A stretch of 64,000 bases of DNA from Sorex araneus (Eukaryota; Chordata; Mammalia; Eulipotyphla; Soricidae). The stretch is taken from NCBI RefSeq assembly GCF_027595985.1, contig NC_073306.1:82261599-82325598 (forward strand). Direction: 5' to 3'. This document shows positions 10,578 through 22,339 of the stretch, in pieces (position 1 is the stretch's first letter; each line of letters opens with the position of its first letter). The position numbers and the translations under genes were made by a program. The notes below the pieces were generated by a model. That model had not been told where the DNA came from, did no database searches, and saw only the letters and a list, made by a program, of their open reading frames with translations.

Positions 10578-10985
10578 TTTTGCTTTGCTTGGGTCATACC
10601 TGGCTCAGTCCCCAGGGATATCAGGGGGCACCATGCAGTGTTGGAGACAAGACCAGAATTCCCACAAAGTATGTTCTCCATGCCCTCTGAGCCAGATAGC
10701 TCCCAAATTCATAATCCATCATTTTTTAATCTACAGAAATGGTTACTACCCAGAGTTCCACCTAACTTTCACATTGGGTATGCAGAAGGAATTAATGAGA
10801 GGATTTACCGGACTCTTGTGGGGCTGATGGGGGTTTGGGTCACACCCAGCTGCGTTCAGGACCATTCCTGTCTCTGCCCCGAGTGAGCCTGGATGGTGGG
10901 CAGGTTCCAGGGGTCAGAACCAGGGTGAACAGAAGCAGCTATTGGCAAAGCATGTACCTTACATCCTGTACTATCTCTCTGGTCC
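10578..10985 (-). mobile_element. Two diverged SINE copies (10578-10700 and 10826-10985)
   Basis: Reversed bodies (gggtcatacctggctcagtc; gggtcacacccagctgcgtt) and a head end (tatctctctggtcc) are visible. A short forward remnant follows at 11008-11085. Confidence 0.6.
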
Positions 10986-11523
10986 AATCCAGCAAACTCC
11001 TTTCAGGGTCCAGGAGTGTAGCTCAGCGACAGAGTGCTTACTTTGCGTGTCTGAGGCCCTACGTTGAATCCCCTGCACCTCCAAACAATAACCAACTCTT
11101 AACGTACTATGTAGCTCATTATAAATTGTTCAGTGGAAGCCCTGCAAATCCTGTTCTCATGACACTGGCAAACTCATGACATGAATTCTCAGTAGGCATC
11201 CAATTATGTTTTTTAAATTAACACACGTCAAAACATTTACTCTTCACAGCAACTCAGATTAGTAACTGTGTTGAAAACCTCACTATAAATAAGTGTTGGA
11301 TCCCACCCACCCCCATCAAAACCTAGATCCTTGATCTCCAAACTCCTTCCTCTTCCCCTTCACGGCTACTGTTTATCACACATGAAGAGTATTTTGGGGA
11401 AATGGGAGTTTGGGCCTAGTGGGTGGTGCTGGGCTCTGTGCTCAGAGTTTGCTCCCTGTGGTGTCAGCTCCCCTGTACGAACTCTGGTTCATGAAGTGAT
11501 TTAATACTTATTAAAGTGATTTA

Positions 11524-11650
11524 AAGGCCAGGGAGTATGGGGACAAGGCACTTGCTTCGCAAGCTAGCAACCCTGGTTTGAATCCCCTATGCAATATATG
11601 GTTCTCTGAGTACAACTAGGAGTGAGCCCTGAGCACATCCAGGTGTGGCT
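11524..11650 (+). mobile_element. Diverged SINE copy
   Basis: aaggcacttgcttcgcaagc, tttgaatcccctatgc and aggagtgagccctgagcac mark the unit. Confidence 0.6.
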
Positions 11651-12119
11651 GAATATTTCATATATATTAAATGTCTTGCCCTGCTCTCTCCTATTCCTTT
11701 ATCTCTGTTGTTGACTTTTTTGCTCTGATGACCAGGGGTCAGCTGTCTGGCAGTGATGCTCATGGTCAGTTGTGATGCTCCTTACAAGGCGGACTTACAC
11801 GTGTGCTCACTGGGGGGTCACACTCTTACCCAAGGCACAGAAGTTATGGTTGGCGTGCTTGCCAGGGGTTCCCTCAGTGCTCACCTCATGCCATTGTGGG
11901 CTGAAAACCCTGCCTGAGGGGCTGTCACCCCTTTTCTGTTGTGATGCTCTCTGAGACTCGAACCCAGCCTTGTTCTGTCTTTGGCACCAAATGGCTGTGA
12001 TGAGGCTGGAAAGTACTGGCAGTGCCAGGAATCACACCCAGCAGAGTGGCCAGGTTCCACAGCAGGCTTGTTGTATCGTGCTCAGCCCATGAGGTGCAAT
12101 GGGAATCTTTGGCGGGTGG

Positions 12120-12292
12120 GGTGTGGGGGGACGGGCACACCCGGCGGTGCTCAGAGCTGTTCTTGGCTCTGTGCTCGAGAGTGATCCCTGGAAATGTAAA
12201 ATTCAAACTGCGCCTTACTCCTCTGGCCCCCATACTTGAACTAATGACCCTATGCTCATAAGGCAGGTGCTCTAAGGCCCTTTAGTCTCCAA
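12120..12292 (-). mobile_element. Diverged SINE copy
   Basis: gggcacacccggcggtgctcagagctgttc and a degraded head. Confidence 0.55.
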
Positions 12293-12981
12293 AAATGCAA
12301 GAAGGCATTTTTGGGGACTAGAGGACCCACAGCAGAAGGGGCAAGGGAGGATGACTGACATTTATCCCGTTCATGAAGGTGCTGCCTCCCGACCTAATCA
12401 CCAACCCTAGGCTTCTCCGCTTAGCAGCATCAAACGAACATTCACTAGGATAGTTAGGATTTCAACAGAGAAGTTTTAGGTGGACACAAACACTATGGCC
12501 TCTTCCACAGTTTGATTTACCCTCAAATGTTAACTTTTCTCTTTCCCTATTTATTCAGCTGATGAAGGTTTCGGTCAGTCATGTGACTCAATAAAATAAT
12601 GCCAGCAGAAGCTCTGGGAGGGCAAACCTTACATGCGTTAGGGTGTGCCCTGCTGGCCCTCTGCCACGGGCACCACTTGAGTGGGCAGCTGCAGCAGCTA
12701 ACTGATACCACATTCTGAACATGCTTCTGCTGCAGCGGTTTATTCTTTTACTAGGAGCTGCAAGAACTAAGGAAGTGGTTGCTTGTTTAGTCTCATGTCA
12801 CATTTAGTTTTCCTTCCAGCATTCTCTTTGTTGTTTTTGTCACTGGTCTGTTGCTGTGTGAAAACTTTTTTATTTTGTGATAGCCAAATCTCATATCTTT
12901 TTCTCTGTGGTTTCAGCCTCTGATGTGCTTGGACAGACCTTTCCACCTCAAGACAGCAAATACCACTTCAGCTTTACAACT

Positions 12982-13153
12982 TTTTTTTTTCTTTTTGGGT
13001 CATACCCAGCAATGCAGAGGGGTCACTCCTGGCTCTGCACTCAGGAATTACCCCTGACAGTACTCAGGGGATCATATGGGATGCTGGGAATCGAACCCAG
13101 GTCAGCCGTATGCAAGGCAAATACCCTACCTGCTGTGCTATCACTTCAGCCCC
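12982..13153 (-). mobile_element. SINE with probable duplication
   Basis: Near-consensus copy from the T tail to ctatcacttcagcccc. Flanks gctttacaacttt (12971-12983) and actttacaacttt (about 13157-13169) fit a target-site duplication. Confidence 0.88.
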
Positions 13154-14483
13154 TCAACTTTACAACTTTGCTCCCTTTGAATGGACAATAGATGTCATCT
13201 ACTTCATAGCTACACTCTGGGTTTGATTCTCAACTCTTCCTTTGGTCTGTCTTCGCTTCAGTGATGGACTATCCTCTTATTTTATTTCTTAAATTTCACC
13301 TGACAGTCTGATTTTGTAGTTTATGTTGATAAAACTATGCTAAACTCTTTGAGGACACAGAAGCGGGTGTTAAATGTAGAAAGTAAAGGAACGAAATAGC
13401 CATCACCCAATTCAGCAGATGGCTCTTCCAAGGGTGAGGAGGCAGGGATGAGCTGGGAGGTGCTCCCAGCTGGCCGCTCACCAGTATTTTATATCCTGGC
13501 CTTGGGGAGGTCACCCAGAGGTTTGCCTTATAATAATTCCCAAGGCTGCACCAAAATATTTTGCTTGCCTTTTCCATGAGGATGATACACCTCACAATTA
13601 GGAGATATTACAACACCCAGAGTACCTTTCTGGTGTGTGGAGAGAGTAGGCTTTTCAAACAGCCCTAGGGTGGGTCCTGACACTTGGAATGGTGATAGTA
13701 ATAGAAACGGTTCACTGGGTGTGGGAGCTGAAGGTCTAGGAGGGTGTTGGTCCAAACTCCAAACCTTCTCTCTTTCCCTCATGCAGACTTTCCTGTCAGG
13801 CCATAGATGCCTCTCAGGTCCCCTCTCTAATCCTCACAGGTAGACTTCGACATCAGCTGCCTGTGCTGCTCCCTCCTCCTTTGTCCAGCTTTGCGGACTT
13901 GCTCTGACCTTTCCCCCACCGTCCTTATGACTGAGTGATGGGTCAGCAATAAGGCCAACTGCTGCACAGTGGCATTATCACTCCCAGTGTCCTTCAAGCA
14001 TGGTTTCTGATCTTGCCAGTCTCTTATCAGCCACTTCCAGGGAGGCTCGAGGGCTGTTGGGTGAAGTCCAGATTCTCTCCAGGCTCCTGTCTGCCACATG
14101 CCACTCCGTCTGCCATGGAGGTGGCACCTCCCTGGTCTTGCTCTCCCATTGCCACCTCCCAAAGTGTGCCGTCCTCAAGGCCAGTCTCACACACATGGTT
14201 TTTGCAAAGTTGCTCTCACCTCTGTACTCATAGGCTCCCTCAAGCCTCCTCTGCGTGCAGGGATGGACAGGTCAGCAATCTGGTCTCCTCAATGCTCATG
14301 ACCTTTTCTATTCAGAATTCCTTCGGGAATTGCCAGTGACCTGCATGGTGGAGTCTCAAGGAGATTAAGGGGTGAGTTCAAGTGTGGATGAGTTCAGTGG
14401 TAAGAACTGCTTCCCAGGAGCAGCTGAATGAAGGAACGAAGGAACATGGCCACAGGATGGTTGGTAATCAGTGACCCTTTATT

Positions 14484-14668
14484 TTTATTTATTTATTTAT
14501 TTTGCTTTTTGGGTCACACCTGGTGATGCACAGGGGTTAATCCTGGCTCTGCACTCAGGAATTACTCTTGGCGGTGCTCAGTGGACCATATGGGATGCTG
14601 AGAATCAAACCCGGGTTGGCCGAGTGCAAGGCAAATGCCCTACCTGTTGTGCTATCACTCCAGCCAAA
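14484..14668 (-). mobile_element. SINE with 18-bp perfect duplication
   Basis: Near-consensus copy with a (TTTA)n tail. AATCAGTGACCCTTTATT is repeated at 14466-14483 and 14669-14686. Confidence 0.94.
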
Positions 14669-14724
14669 AATCAGTGACCCTTTATTCAAGTCTCACACTG
14701 TAAGTTATATAGAAATCATGAAGG

Positions 14725-14812
14725 GGGCTGGAGCAATAGCACAGTGGGTAGGGCATTTGCCTTGCACGTGGCCAACCTGGGTTTGATTCCCAGCATCCCA
14801 TATGGTCCCCAT
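14725..14812 (+). mobile_element. SINE head, 3'-truncated
   Basis: Head, A box, B box (gggtttgattcccagcatcc) and then a stop at ggtccccatatag, without body or tail. Confidence 0.8.
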
Positions 14813-15117
14813 ATAGTCAATTATTTCACTTACATATACAAAATCCAGAGCCCTCAGAAGAATTTGACTTTCAGGTTACAGGGTCTGATTTGGAGATATT
14901 TGTGATTAACAGATAGGGGAAGAAGAGCACAAAGGAGAGGTTAAAGCTACATATAGAGGATTGGGATTGCCTCGGGAGCACTATGGTGGGAGTAACTCAA
15001 TAAACCTAAGCTCCCTACAGGAGAAGCAAGGACAAACCAATGTTATCCAGCATTAAGGCCCTCAATCCCATGCACCCCTTTTATCTCTGGCCACTCTGTG
15101 TGAGAAGAGGTCTTTTC

Positions 15118-15240
15118 CACGTCATTTTAAAAATTTAATTTGTTCACATTAATTGATTACATATGATATTTCAGCACCAATCTCACCACCATTATACCTT
15201 CCCACCACCATTATTTCGAATTTTCCTACCACTACTCAAG
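15118..15240 (-). mobile_element. LINE-1 3' terminus fragment
   Basis: It shares attgattacatatgatattt and caccaatctcaccaccatta with the fragment at 783-925. It is followed by unrelated sequence. Confidence 0.65.
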
Positions 15241-15814
15241 CCTGCCTGCCAGGGGCAGAGCTGGATAACTTATTTACTATTGCTTATTATGACTATCATG
15301 AGAGGACACACAGCTGCTTGCACTTCTGGATTCTAAAATTGTAAATGGCTGGAATCCAGAGACATCTAATTAGTAGGGAGCTAATCCATTTTGAGATTCA
15401 TTTGGGAGTCTCTGGATCAAGGCTATTGATGTGCTGAGATTGTGTCTGGAGGCAGTTCGTGGGTGTGACAGCCAGGACCCCAAGCAGGCAGGGGGATGGG
15501 AAGGGACGGTCCACGTGCCCTGGGATCTTAGTCCTTGAACCTGCATACCTGGGTTTTTCTTCTGGGAGCTTGTGGCCACCGGGAGTTCATCTGGAGTGGG
15601 CGGAGAGGACACACCTGCTCTATCTGAGGTGCCCCTGTGGAATTGGCTTGGGACAGCGCCTGGAGAGATCTCCAGCAACCTGCTGTCTTCGGGGATTCAC
15701 TGCTGTGTTTCTCTTCTCCATGACTTGAAACATTTTGTGGCACCCATGCTGATCATGTTATACCTCTAAACTAACTTCCCTCTCTTTTATTTGCCTTTTG
15801 AAATCCAGCTTGTC

Positions 15815-16215
15815 CTTTCTATTTGGTTGGCTTTTGGGGCTACATTTAGGAGATGCTCAGGAGCTACTCCCGGCTCGGTACTCAGGGGTCACTGGGACCA
15901 TGTGGTTGAGGGATGGAACCCAGGCCTGCTCTCAGTCGCTCCAGCCCTCACCTTTTCTCTTTGTTTATCTCTTATTTTACTTCTTCCTTTCCCTTTGTAG
16001 TGATGACCAGGGGGAGTCCCGCACTTGTCTGTGGTGCTCGCATAGGTGGGATTGTTATAAGGGTCAAACACTTTAGTTGTGGTGCTCACACACCCTTGGT
16101 TGCAGTGCTGGGGATCCCAAACCTTAGTGCCGCTGGGATCACACTTGGCACTGTGAGTGGTGCCAGGGATCCAACTCATGCCCTCAGGCTGGAGCTTTGC
16201 CACTGAGCTAGCCTC
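15815..16215 (-). mobile_element. Diverged SINE-like stretches
   Basis: 15815-15950 keeps the body and the cgctccagccct head end. 16000-16215 is a more degraded chain of gtggtgctcac-type units. Confidence 0.5.
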
Positions 16216-16363
16216 ATGGGATACTGTATGGGGACTGAACCTGGGCGGTGCAGAGAAGGCCATGTTCCCGATTATTCTTTTTCACTAAGTTTAGATGGCA
16301 CCTCTTCTCCACAGACTGTTTCCTCATCACGCCAGCTCACTTGGTATTTCCTATCACTGAACT

Positions 16364-16508
16364 TTTTTTCTTTTTGGGTCACACCCAGTCATGCACAGGG
16401 GTTACTCCTGGCAGTGCTTGGGGGACCATATGGGATGCCGGGGATCAAACTTGGGTTGGCCATGTGCAAGGCAAATGCCCTACCCGTTGTACTAACGCTC
16501 CAGTCCCC
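16364..16508 (-). mobile_element. SINE with internal deletion
   Basis: The body skips from ggggttactcctggc straight to agtgcttgggggacc. The flanks (tcactgaactttt and tcagtgaactttt) suggest a duplication. Confidence 0.85.
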
Positions 16509-16595
16509 CATCAGTGAACTTTTGTGACATATTATGTCTAATAATATTTGTCACATAAACCCATACAATTTCATTTCTTAAATCTGCAGGTCTAG

Positions 16596-16760
16596 GGGCT
16601 GGAGAGATAGCACAGCGGGTAGGGCGTTTGCCTTGCACGCGGCCGACCCGGGTTCAATTCCCAGCATCCCATATGGTCCCCTGAGCACCGCCAGGAGTAA
16701 TTCCTGAGTGCAGAGCCAGGAGTAACACCTGTGCATTGCCAGGTGTGACCCCCCCCAAAA
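16596..16760 (+). mobile_element. SINE with 15- to 16-bp duplication
   Basis: Good consensus copy used here as reference: head, A box gcacagcgggtagggcg, B box gggttcaattcc and body. AAATCTGCAGGTCTAG flanks both ends (about 16580-16595 and 16761-16776). Confidence 0.93.
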
Positions 16761-17109
16761 AAATCTGCAGGTCTAGATAATTCATTATCAACTCCTGGAG
16801 CTCATGTGCCGCATCTTATATTTTCTTATGTTTCCTTTATGTAGGTTGGGAGGGGCGCCAAGTAGTGTTTGGGGGACTTCGGGGCCACTTCTGGCTTTTC
16901 TTGGCTAGTTGTGCCAGATGGTTTGATGCTAGGGGCTGAGGATGCTGTTGTGCCAGGGCCATATCTGGTTATGCACAGGTCACTGTGATGTCAGAGATCT
17001 AACCCAGGTGAGGCATATGCAAGGCTTGCATTCTAACCCCTGTACTTTCTCCCTGGTTTTCAGAATTCTTCTATTTCAATCTATTCTGACCCAGCCAGAC
17101 CCCCCGCTC

Positions 17110-17315
17110 CCCCGGTGTTTTTTTGTTTGTTTGTCTTTATGGTTTTGGTTTGGGGGCCACACCCAGAAGTGGTCAGGGCTTACCCCTCGTCCTGCACTCA
17201 GGAATAATTTCTGATGGACTCAGTGGACCTTATGGGATACCATATGGGGATTGAACCCAGGGCAGCTGCAGAGAAGGCAAACGCCCTACCCACAGTGCTA
17301 TCCCTCCAGCTCCTA
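17110..17315 (-). mobile_element. Diverged SINE copy
   Basis: ggccacacccagaagtggtc, tgcactcaggaataatttct and tatccctccagctcc. A further degraded copy sits at about 16930-17055. Confidence 0.7.
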
Positions 17316-17911
17316 CCCATCATGATTTTGACTGTTATGGCTCAATGATGCACTGACTTGTGAAGACACATCGCATGAGTAACCATGTACTTAATTAAAT
17401 TCCGAGGCTTAGGCGACCTTTTTTCCCTATCTTTCTGTTCTTGCCAAATGGGGATTATTTTATGCCAGAAAAGAATGGGCCAAGGCTAAATTGGACAGAA
17501 TGCTCTATACTTTGCAGTGTTGTGTATTTTTATTAGGGCTTAACACAAATTAGATGTACTACATCCTAATTCAGATGTAGTAGAGGAAGCCAATTTCTCA
17601 GGGGTGTGACTTCCTTCCCCAGCGAACTTGTGGTAAGAGTTGATAGTGTTTGCGTTTTGACTAGATAGCTTGGGGGGAAAGGAGCAGTGCACATTTTTAG
17701 TTTGGTTTTGAAGAGGGCCCAGACCAGCCATGTACACATGGCAGAAGCTGTATATGTGGCTCCAGGGGATACAGAAGCCACCCTGTGCCTACACTCTGCT
17801 CACTTGGCAGGCCCCCTAGCACCTCATACACTTATTCTCCTCCCCTTCCCATCATTATTGTTCCCTTCATTGACTGGGGGTGGGAAGGGCAGGTCACAAG
17901 CATACGCTTGG

Positions 17912-17912
<1 letters not shown>

Positions 17913-17947
<35 letters not shown>
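17913..17947 (+). repeat. (TG)n microsatellite
   Basis: About 17 uninterrupted TG units. Confidence 0.97.
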
Positions 17948-17948
<1 letters not shown>

Positions 17949-18057
17949 ACATCACATACTTCAGCTGTGGTGCTTCATGGGGTCGCACAGATGTGATCCC
18001 CACACACTCGGCCTCAGTGCTCACCGGGGATATGCTTAATTGTAGTTCTGCTTGTTT

Positions 18058-18222
18058 GTTCATTTTGGGTTACACCAGCAGTACTCAGGGATCACTTTTG
18101 GCAGGCTTGGAGGACCATATGGGGTGCCAGGAATTGAACTCAGGTCAGCTATGTGCAACCATGCACTTAATTAAATGTGCAAGACAAGTGCCTTACCTGC
18201 TATACTTTTCTCTGACCCTAGT
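18058..18222 (-). mobile_element. Diverged SINE copy
   Basis: ttttgggttacaccagcagt, ggaccatatggggtgccagg and a degraded head. Confidence 0.7.
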
Positions 18223-18333
18223 AGTGGTTTTTACAGACATTTTGGTTGTAGTGTTGGTGCTGTGAGCATCTTGAATTCTTGAAAAGTAAAATTGACTTTT
18301 TATCTTTCTCTTTCAACTTAAAAAAAAATTAGG

Positions 18334-18665
18334 GGGGAGGGGCTGGAGCGATAGCACAGCGGATAGCACAGCCTTGCATGTGGCTGCCCTGAGTTCGATT
18401 CCCAGCATCCCATATGGTCCCCCGAGCACTGCCAAGAGTAATTTCTGAGTGTAGAGCCAGGAGTAACCCCTGTGCATTACCAGGTGACCCTCCAAAAAAA
18501 ATTGGGGCTGGAGCAATATTACAGTGGGTAGGGCGTTTTTCCTTGCATATGGCTGACCCAGGTCCAATCACGGACATCTCATGCAATCCCTCGAGCCCAC
18601 CAGGAGTGATCTTTGAATGCAGAGCCAGAAGCAATCCCTGAGCAGGGCCAGGTGTGGCCAAAAAC
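18334..18665 (+). mobile_element. Two SINE copies in tandem (18334-18500 and 18504-18665)
   Basis: Each has its own head (ggggctggagcgatagcaca; ggggctggagcaatattaca), B box, body and A-rich end. The second sits in the tail of the first. Confidence 0.87.
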
Positions 18666-19266
18666 AAAACCAAAAAAAACTTGGTTGTTGGCTCCAGATT
18701 TCAGCAGTTTCCCAGGAAACTAGAGCAGCCCTCTCATTCTTTATTTCTGTATCTCCAAGCTGATTTTTCTTGGGAGCTCTTGTTGTCTTCCATCTTCCAT
18801 TGTTCTCCTCCCTCAAATGCACACCTCCTTGTGTGGATTCCCGGGACCTCCATGTCTTTCCAAACTAGAAATGAGCAGCTTTTACTGCTAGTGTTGTATC
18901 CATAGACCTGGTTATTTAATTGTGGGAGCTATTCCCAGTGACGCTGCTGAGTCTGGTGGGGCCAGGTGGGGCCAGGGGTTGAACCCAGGGCCTCCAACAT
19001 GCAGCGAAAGGCATGAGCTCTTCCACTTAAGCTATACCCCAGCCCTTCCTGCCAGCTCAAGACCTATTTCTGTTCTCTCTGAGAAGTTTGCCTCCTCTTC
19101 TTTCTGCCTGCTGCCTAACTGCTTGGATTCTCCTCATGGACACCATTTCTCCTGGGCATCTGAGAGATGCCCCCTCTCTGCTCGGCATGAGTAGCCACCC
19201 CACAGCCCCAGAGGGTCAAACTCACAGGCCTTCTAGTTAGTTTGCAATCTCTCTTCTAAATCAGGC

Positions 19267-19325
19267 TTCCTCCTCCTCCTCCTCCTCCTCCTCTTCCTCC
19301 TCTTCTTCCTCCCCCTCTTCCTCCT
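19267..19325 (+). repeat. (TCC)n-rich tract
   Basis: Trinucleotide TCC with TTC interruptions, followed by a C-run and a diverged reversed SINE (19335-19480). Confidence 0.85.
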
Positions 19326-19865
19326 TCTTCTCCCCCCCCACACCCACCTGGTGCTCAGGACTTACTCCTGGCTCTGTACTCAGTGATCACTCCTGGAAAG
19401 GTCGGGTCAGGGGACCATATGTGGTGCATGGTTGGCCACGGGCAAGGCAAAAACCTTACCTGCTATATCATCACTCTGATTCTATCAGGGCTTCTGAGCT
19501 ACTGACCCCTTTATGGTCAATACATTTTTATAGTTATATAAAAGGAATATAAACAAAAAATTATTGATAATAAATATCAAGGATGTTTAACATGACCCCA
19601 CATCCTGTCACATCAGCATTCTCAACCAGGGGCCATAGGACCCCCTACAAGTCCCTAGTATATTCCAAGGGGGACACTGTTGAAAAATCACATAAATGGT
19701 GGGCAAGGGCATAAAACTAGGATGGGGGGGGACACAGGAAGGAAAGAAGGTTGGAAGGGGGCTGCAGCCTGTATAGTTGAGAAAAACTGAGTTTCAGGCA
19801 TACATTATGGGGTCACACAAACCACAGTATATTTTTCAGGGCTACATCAGGCAATGATCAGAGGT

Positions 19866-20156
19866 TCCTTTTTTTGTCTTTTTGGGTCATATCCAGCAAT
19901 GCTCAGGGGTTACTCCTGGCTCTGCATTCAGGAATTACTCCTGGCAGTGCTCAGGGACCATGTGGGATGCCAAGGATCGAATCCAGGTTGGCCGTGTGTA
20001 AGGCAAACTCCCCCTCAGGGGTTACTTCTGGCTCTGTGGTCAGAAATCATTCCTGGTGGTACTTGGGCAACCATATGGAAAGCCAGAAACTGAACCTGGG
20101 TCGGCCATATGCAAGGCAAATCCCTTACCTGCTGTATCTATCTCTCTGGCCCCAAC
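19866..20156 (-). mobile_element. SINE body duplicated, two partial copies
   Basis: The first copy runs from the tail to gtaaggcaaactccccc. There a second body starts (ctcaggggttacttctggct) and runs to a complete head end, ctctctggcccc. Confidence 0.75.
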
Positions 20157-20625
20157 AACTCACAGGTTAAGAAGCTGGGTTCTGTGCCAGATCTCAGACA
20201 TCTGTGATTTATTGGCTTCTCTACTCCTGCATGCTGCTGCCTTCCAGCTGCACATGCTCAGTTAATGTCTGTTGCCTTTGTTGACTTGAATGTGCAAATA
20301 CATCATTGCAGGATGTTGATCCTGCAGAAAGACAAGCCGTGCTGTCTTGTTGCTCAGAAAGTGTCTTGGAGCTAGTGCCATCACACGACCTTGCCCCACT
20401 CATCCCTCTGTCTGTCTGCTGGTGTCAGCCTCCTTCTCTCAAGCTCCATCTACTTCCTCCCCATCCTCCCCTTCATCTGAGTACCAGGAGCGAGTTGTGC
20501 CCTGATTTTTCTGGGACAGAAGCTCCTACCTTGGAGGCCCTTGTTCTCCAGATCTCTTCATCTGACTCTTCCTTTACATACACTTGGTATAAAAAACTGT
20601 GGTCATCAGCATAAATTTCTGAGGC

Positions 20626-20653
<28 letters not shown>
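20626..20653 (+). repeat. (TG)n microsatellite
   Basis: About 14 units. Confidence 0.95.
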
Positions 20654-20656
<3 letters not shown>

Positions 20657-20936
20657 TCTTGAATATTATCAAACCTGAAGAGGGTTTGTGGGAACCCCAA
20701 ATTTAGTAGTCAGAGTTACAGAAATTCAAGGGGCCTGAGTCCCCACTTGGTGCTGGCATGTGAAGGGGACATCCTTGGGGGATGGAGATGGGTGGGTTAC
20801 TGAGTGCTTCGCCTGGAGGGGGAAGTCTGTGCTAATTTCTAGTAGTTAGTGTCAGAACTGAAGTGAATTGTTGGTGCCTTAGAATCAGAAAGCTTATTGT
20901 CATGGAAAATGATACACATATATTCTTGGAAAAATC

Positions 20937-20990
20937 CTGGCACATAGGTGGCATCAACTAATATTTGCTAAGTGATTGAATGGATGACAT
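20937..20990 (+). repeat. Probable L2/MIR 3' end relic
   Basis: cctggcacataggtggcatc and atttgctaagtgattgaatg resemble the common mammalian-wide repeat end. Similar relics occur at 2576-2625 and 52390-52450. Confidence 0.4.
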
Positions 20991-21145
20991 CTTCCATATT
21001 CAGGATTGGTATTAAAGTTCTCCTATTTCAACTTTCCTCTTCATAGGCATTGCCATTTCCTTCCTAATGGCTTTTCAACCATCCAACCCTTTTTTTGTGG
21101 TGCCAACATGCATGAGGCCCTCAGGGCCACCATTGATAAAGCTAG

Positions 21146-21546
21146 ATAAGCGGTATCAAGAAAGCCACTTAACAGCTAAGATAGAGAAGGGACCACCAAG
21201 GAAAGGATGCTTGGAGGGCTTGCTCGGGATGGGAGATGTGTGCTGAAAGAAGACTATAGACCGAACATGATGGCCACTTAATACCTGTATTGCAAACCAT
21301 AACACCTTAAAGGAGAGAGAGAGTAAAAGGGACTGTGCCTGCTACAGAGATGGGGGAGGGGGAAATGGAGTCAGAGTGGTGGGAGGGAAACTGGGAACAT
21401 TGGTGGTGGAGAATGGGCACTGATGGAGGGATGGGTACTTGATCATTGTATGACTGAAACGTAATCATGAAAGTTTGGAAGTGTGTAACTGTATCTCATA
21501 GTGATTCATTAAAACTTTTTAAAAAAATTAAAAAAAAATAAAAGCA
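21146..21546 (+). mobile_element. LINE-1 3' untranslated fragment
   Basis: The segment ggtggtggagaatgggcact at about 21400 and the run to tctcatagtgattcattaaa match the 3' ends at 29096 and 34067. The tail is A-rich. The 5' limit is uncertain. Confidence 0.75.
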
Positions 21547-21548
21547 TA

Positions 21549-21733
21549 TATATTTTTTTTGCTTTTTTTTTGGGGGGGGTCACACCTGGTGATGCTCAGG
21601 GGTTACTCCTGGCTCTGCACTCAGGAATTACTCCTGTCAGTGCTCAGGGGACCATATGGGATGCTGGGAATCGAACCTGGGTCAGCCGCGTGCAAGGCAA
21701 ACACCCTACCCACTGTGCTATCGCTCCAGCCCC
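21549..21733 (-). mobile_element. SINE in the tail of an L1 fragment
   Basis: Near-consensus copy; aaaagcatat on both sides (about 21539-21548 and 21735-21744) is the likely duplication. Confidence 0.9.
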
Positions 21734-21798
21734 CAAAAGCATATTTCTTACTGAAAAAAACATTAGAAGCTTGTTGTCTGTTAAGTAAATAAATAAAT

Positions 21799-22013
21799 AT
21801 GGGGCTAATAGCACAGCAATAGCACAGCAGGTAGGGCGTTTGCCTTTTACTCGACCGACCCGGGTTCGAATCCCAGCATCCCATATGGTCCCCCAAGCAC
21901 CGCCAGGAGTAATTCCTGAGTGCATGAGCCAGGAATAACCCTTTGCATCACTGGATGTGACCCAAAAACAAAACAAAACAAAAAAACCTAAATAAATAAA
22001 TAAATAAATAAAT
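21799..22013 (+). mobile_element. SINE with (AAAT)n tail
   Basis: Head with a small tandem (atagcacagc twice), a good B box (gggttcgaatcc), body, and a long CAAAA/AAAT tail. Confidence 0.87.
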
Positions 22014-22019
22014 GCCACT

Positions 22020-22330
22020 TGAGAGCTGAAGAGATAGCACAGTCAAGGCACTTGCCTTGCATACTGTTGACCCCAGTTTGAATTTCTGGCACTGCATATG
22101 TGGTCCCCTAAGCACAGAGTCAGGAATCACCCCCTGTTTGGCTCCAGACCCCCAAAATAAAAAACAAAAAAGTGTCACTTGAGGGTCCAGGGCTGTAGGG
22201 CAAGTGGTAGATGACATGTCTTGCCTGTGGGTGGCTCTGGTTTGATCCTCGGGACCGCATGCTCTGCCCCAGCACCCCACTCCAGTGGCTCCACAACAAT
22301 CCAAACGACGAAAGAAGGAAAGGGATGCTG
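22020..22330 (+). mobile_element. Two diverged SINE copies
   Basis: 22020-22165 has agatagcacagtcaaggcac and an AAAC tail. 22183-22330 is weaker. Confidence 0.6.
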
Positions 22331-22339
22331 CTGAGGGTC

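Noticed and set aside
16596-16660. tRNA genes in SINE heads with A and B boxes
   Set aside because: The boxes belong to tRNA-derived SINE heads; no complete cloverleaf with acceptor stem is apparent and the unit continues into the SINE body.
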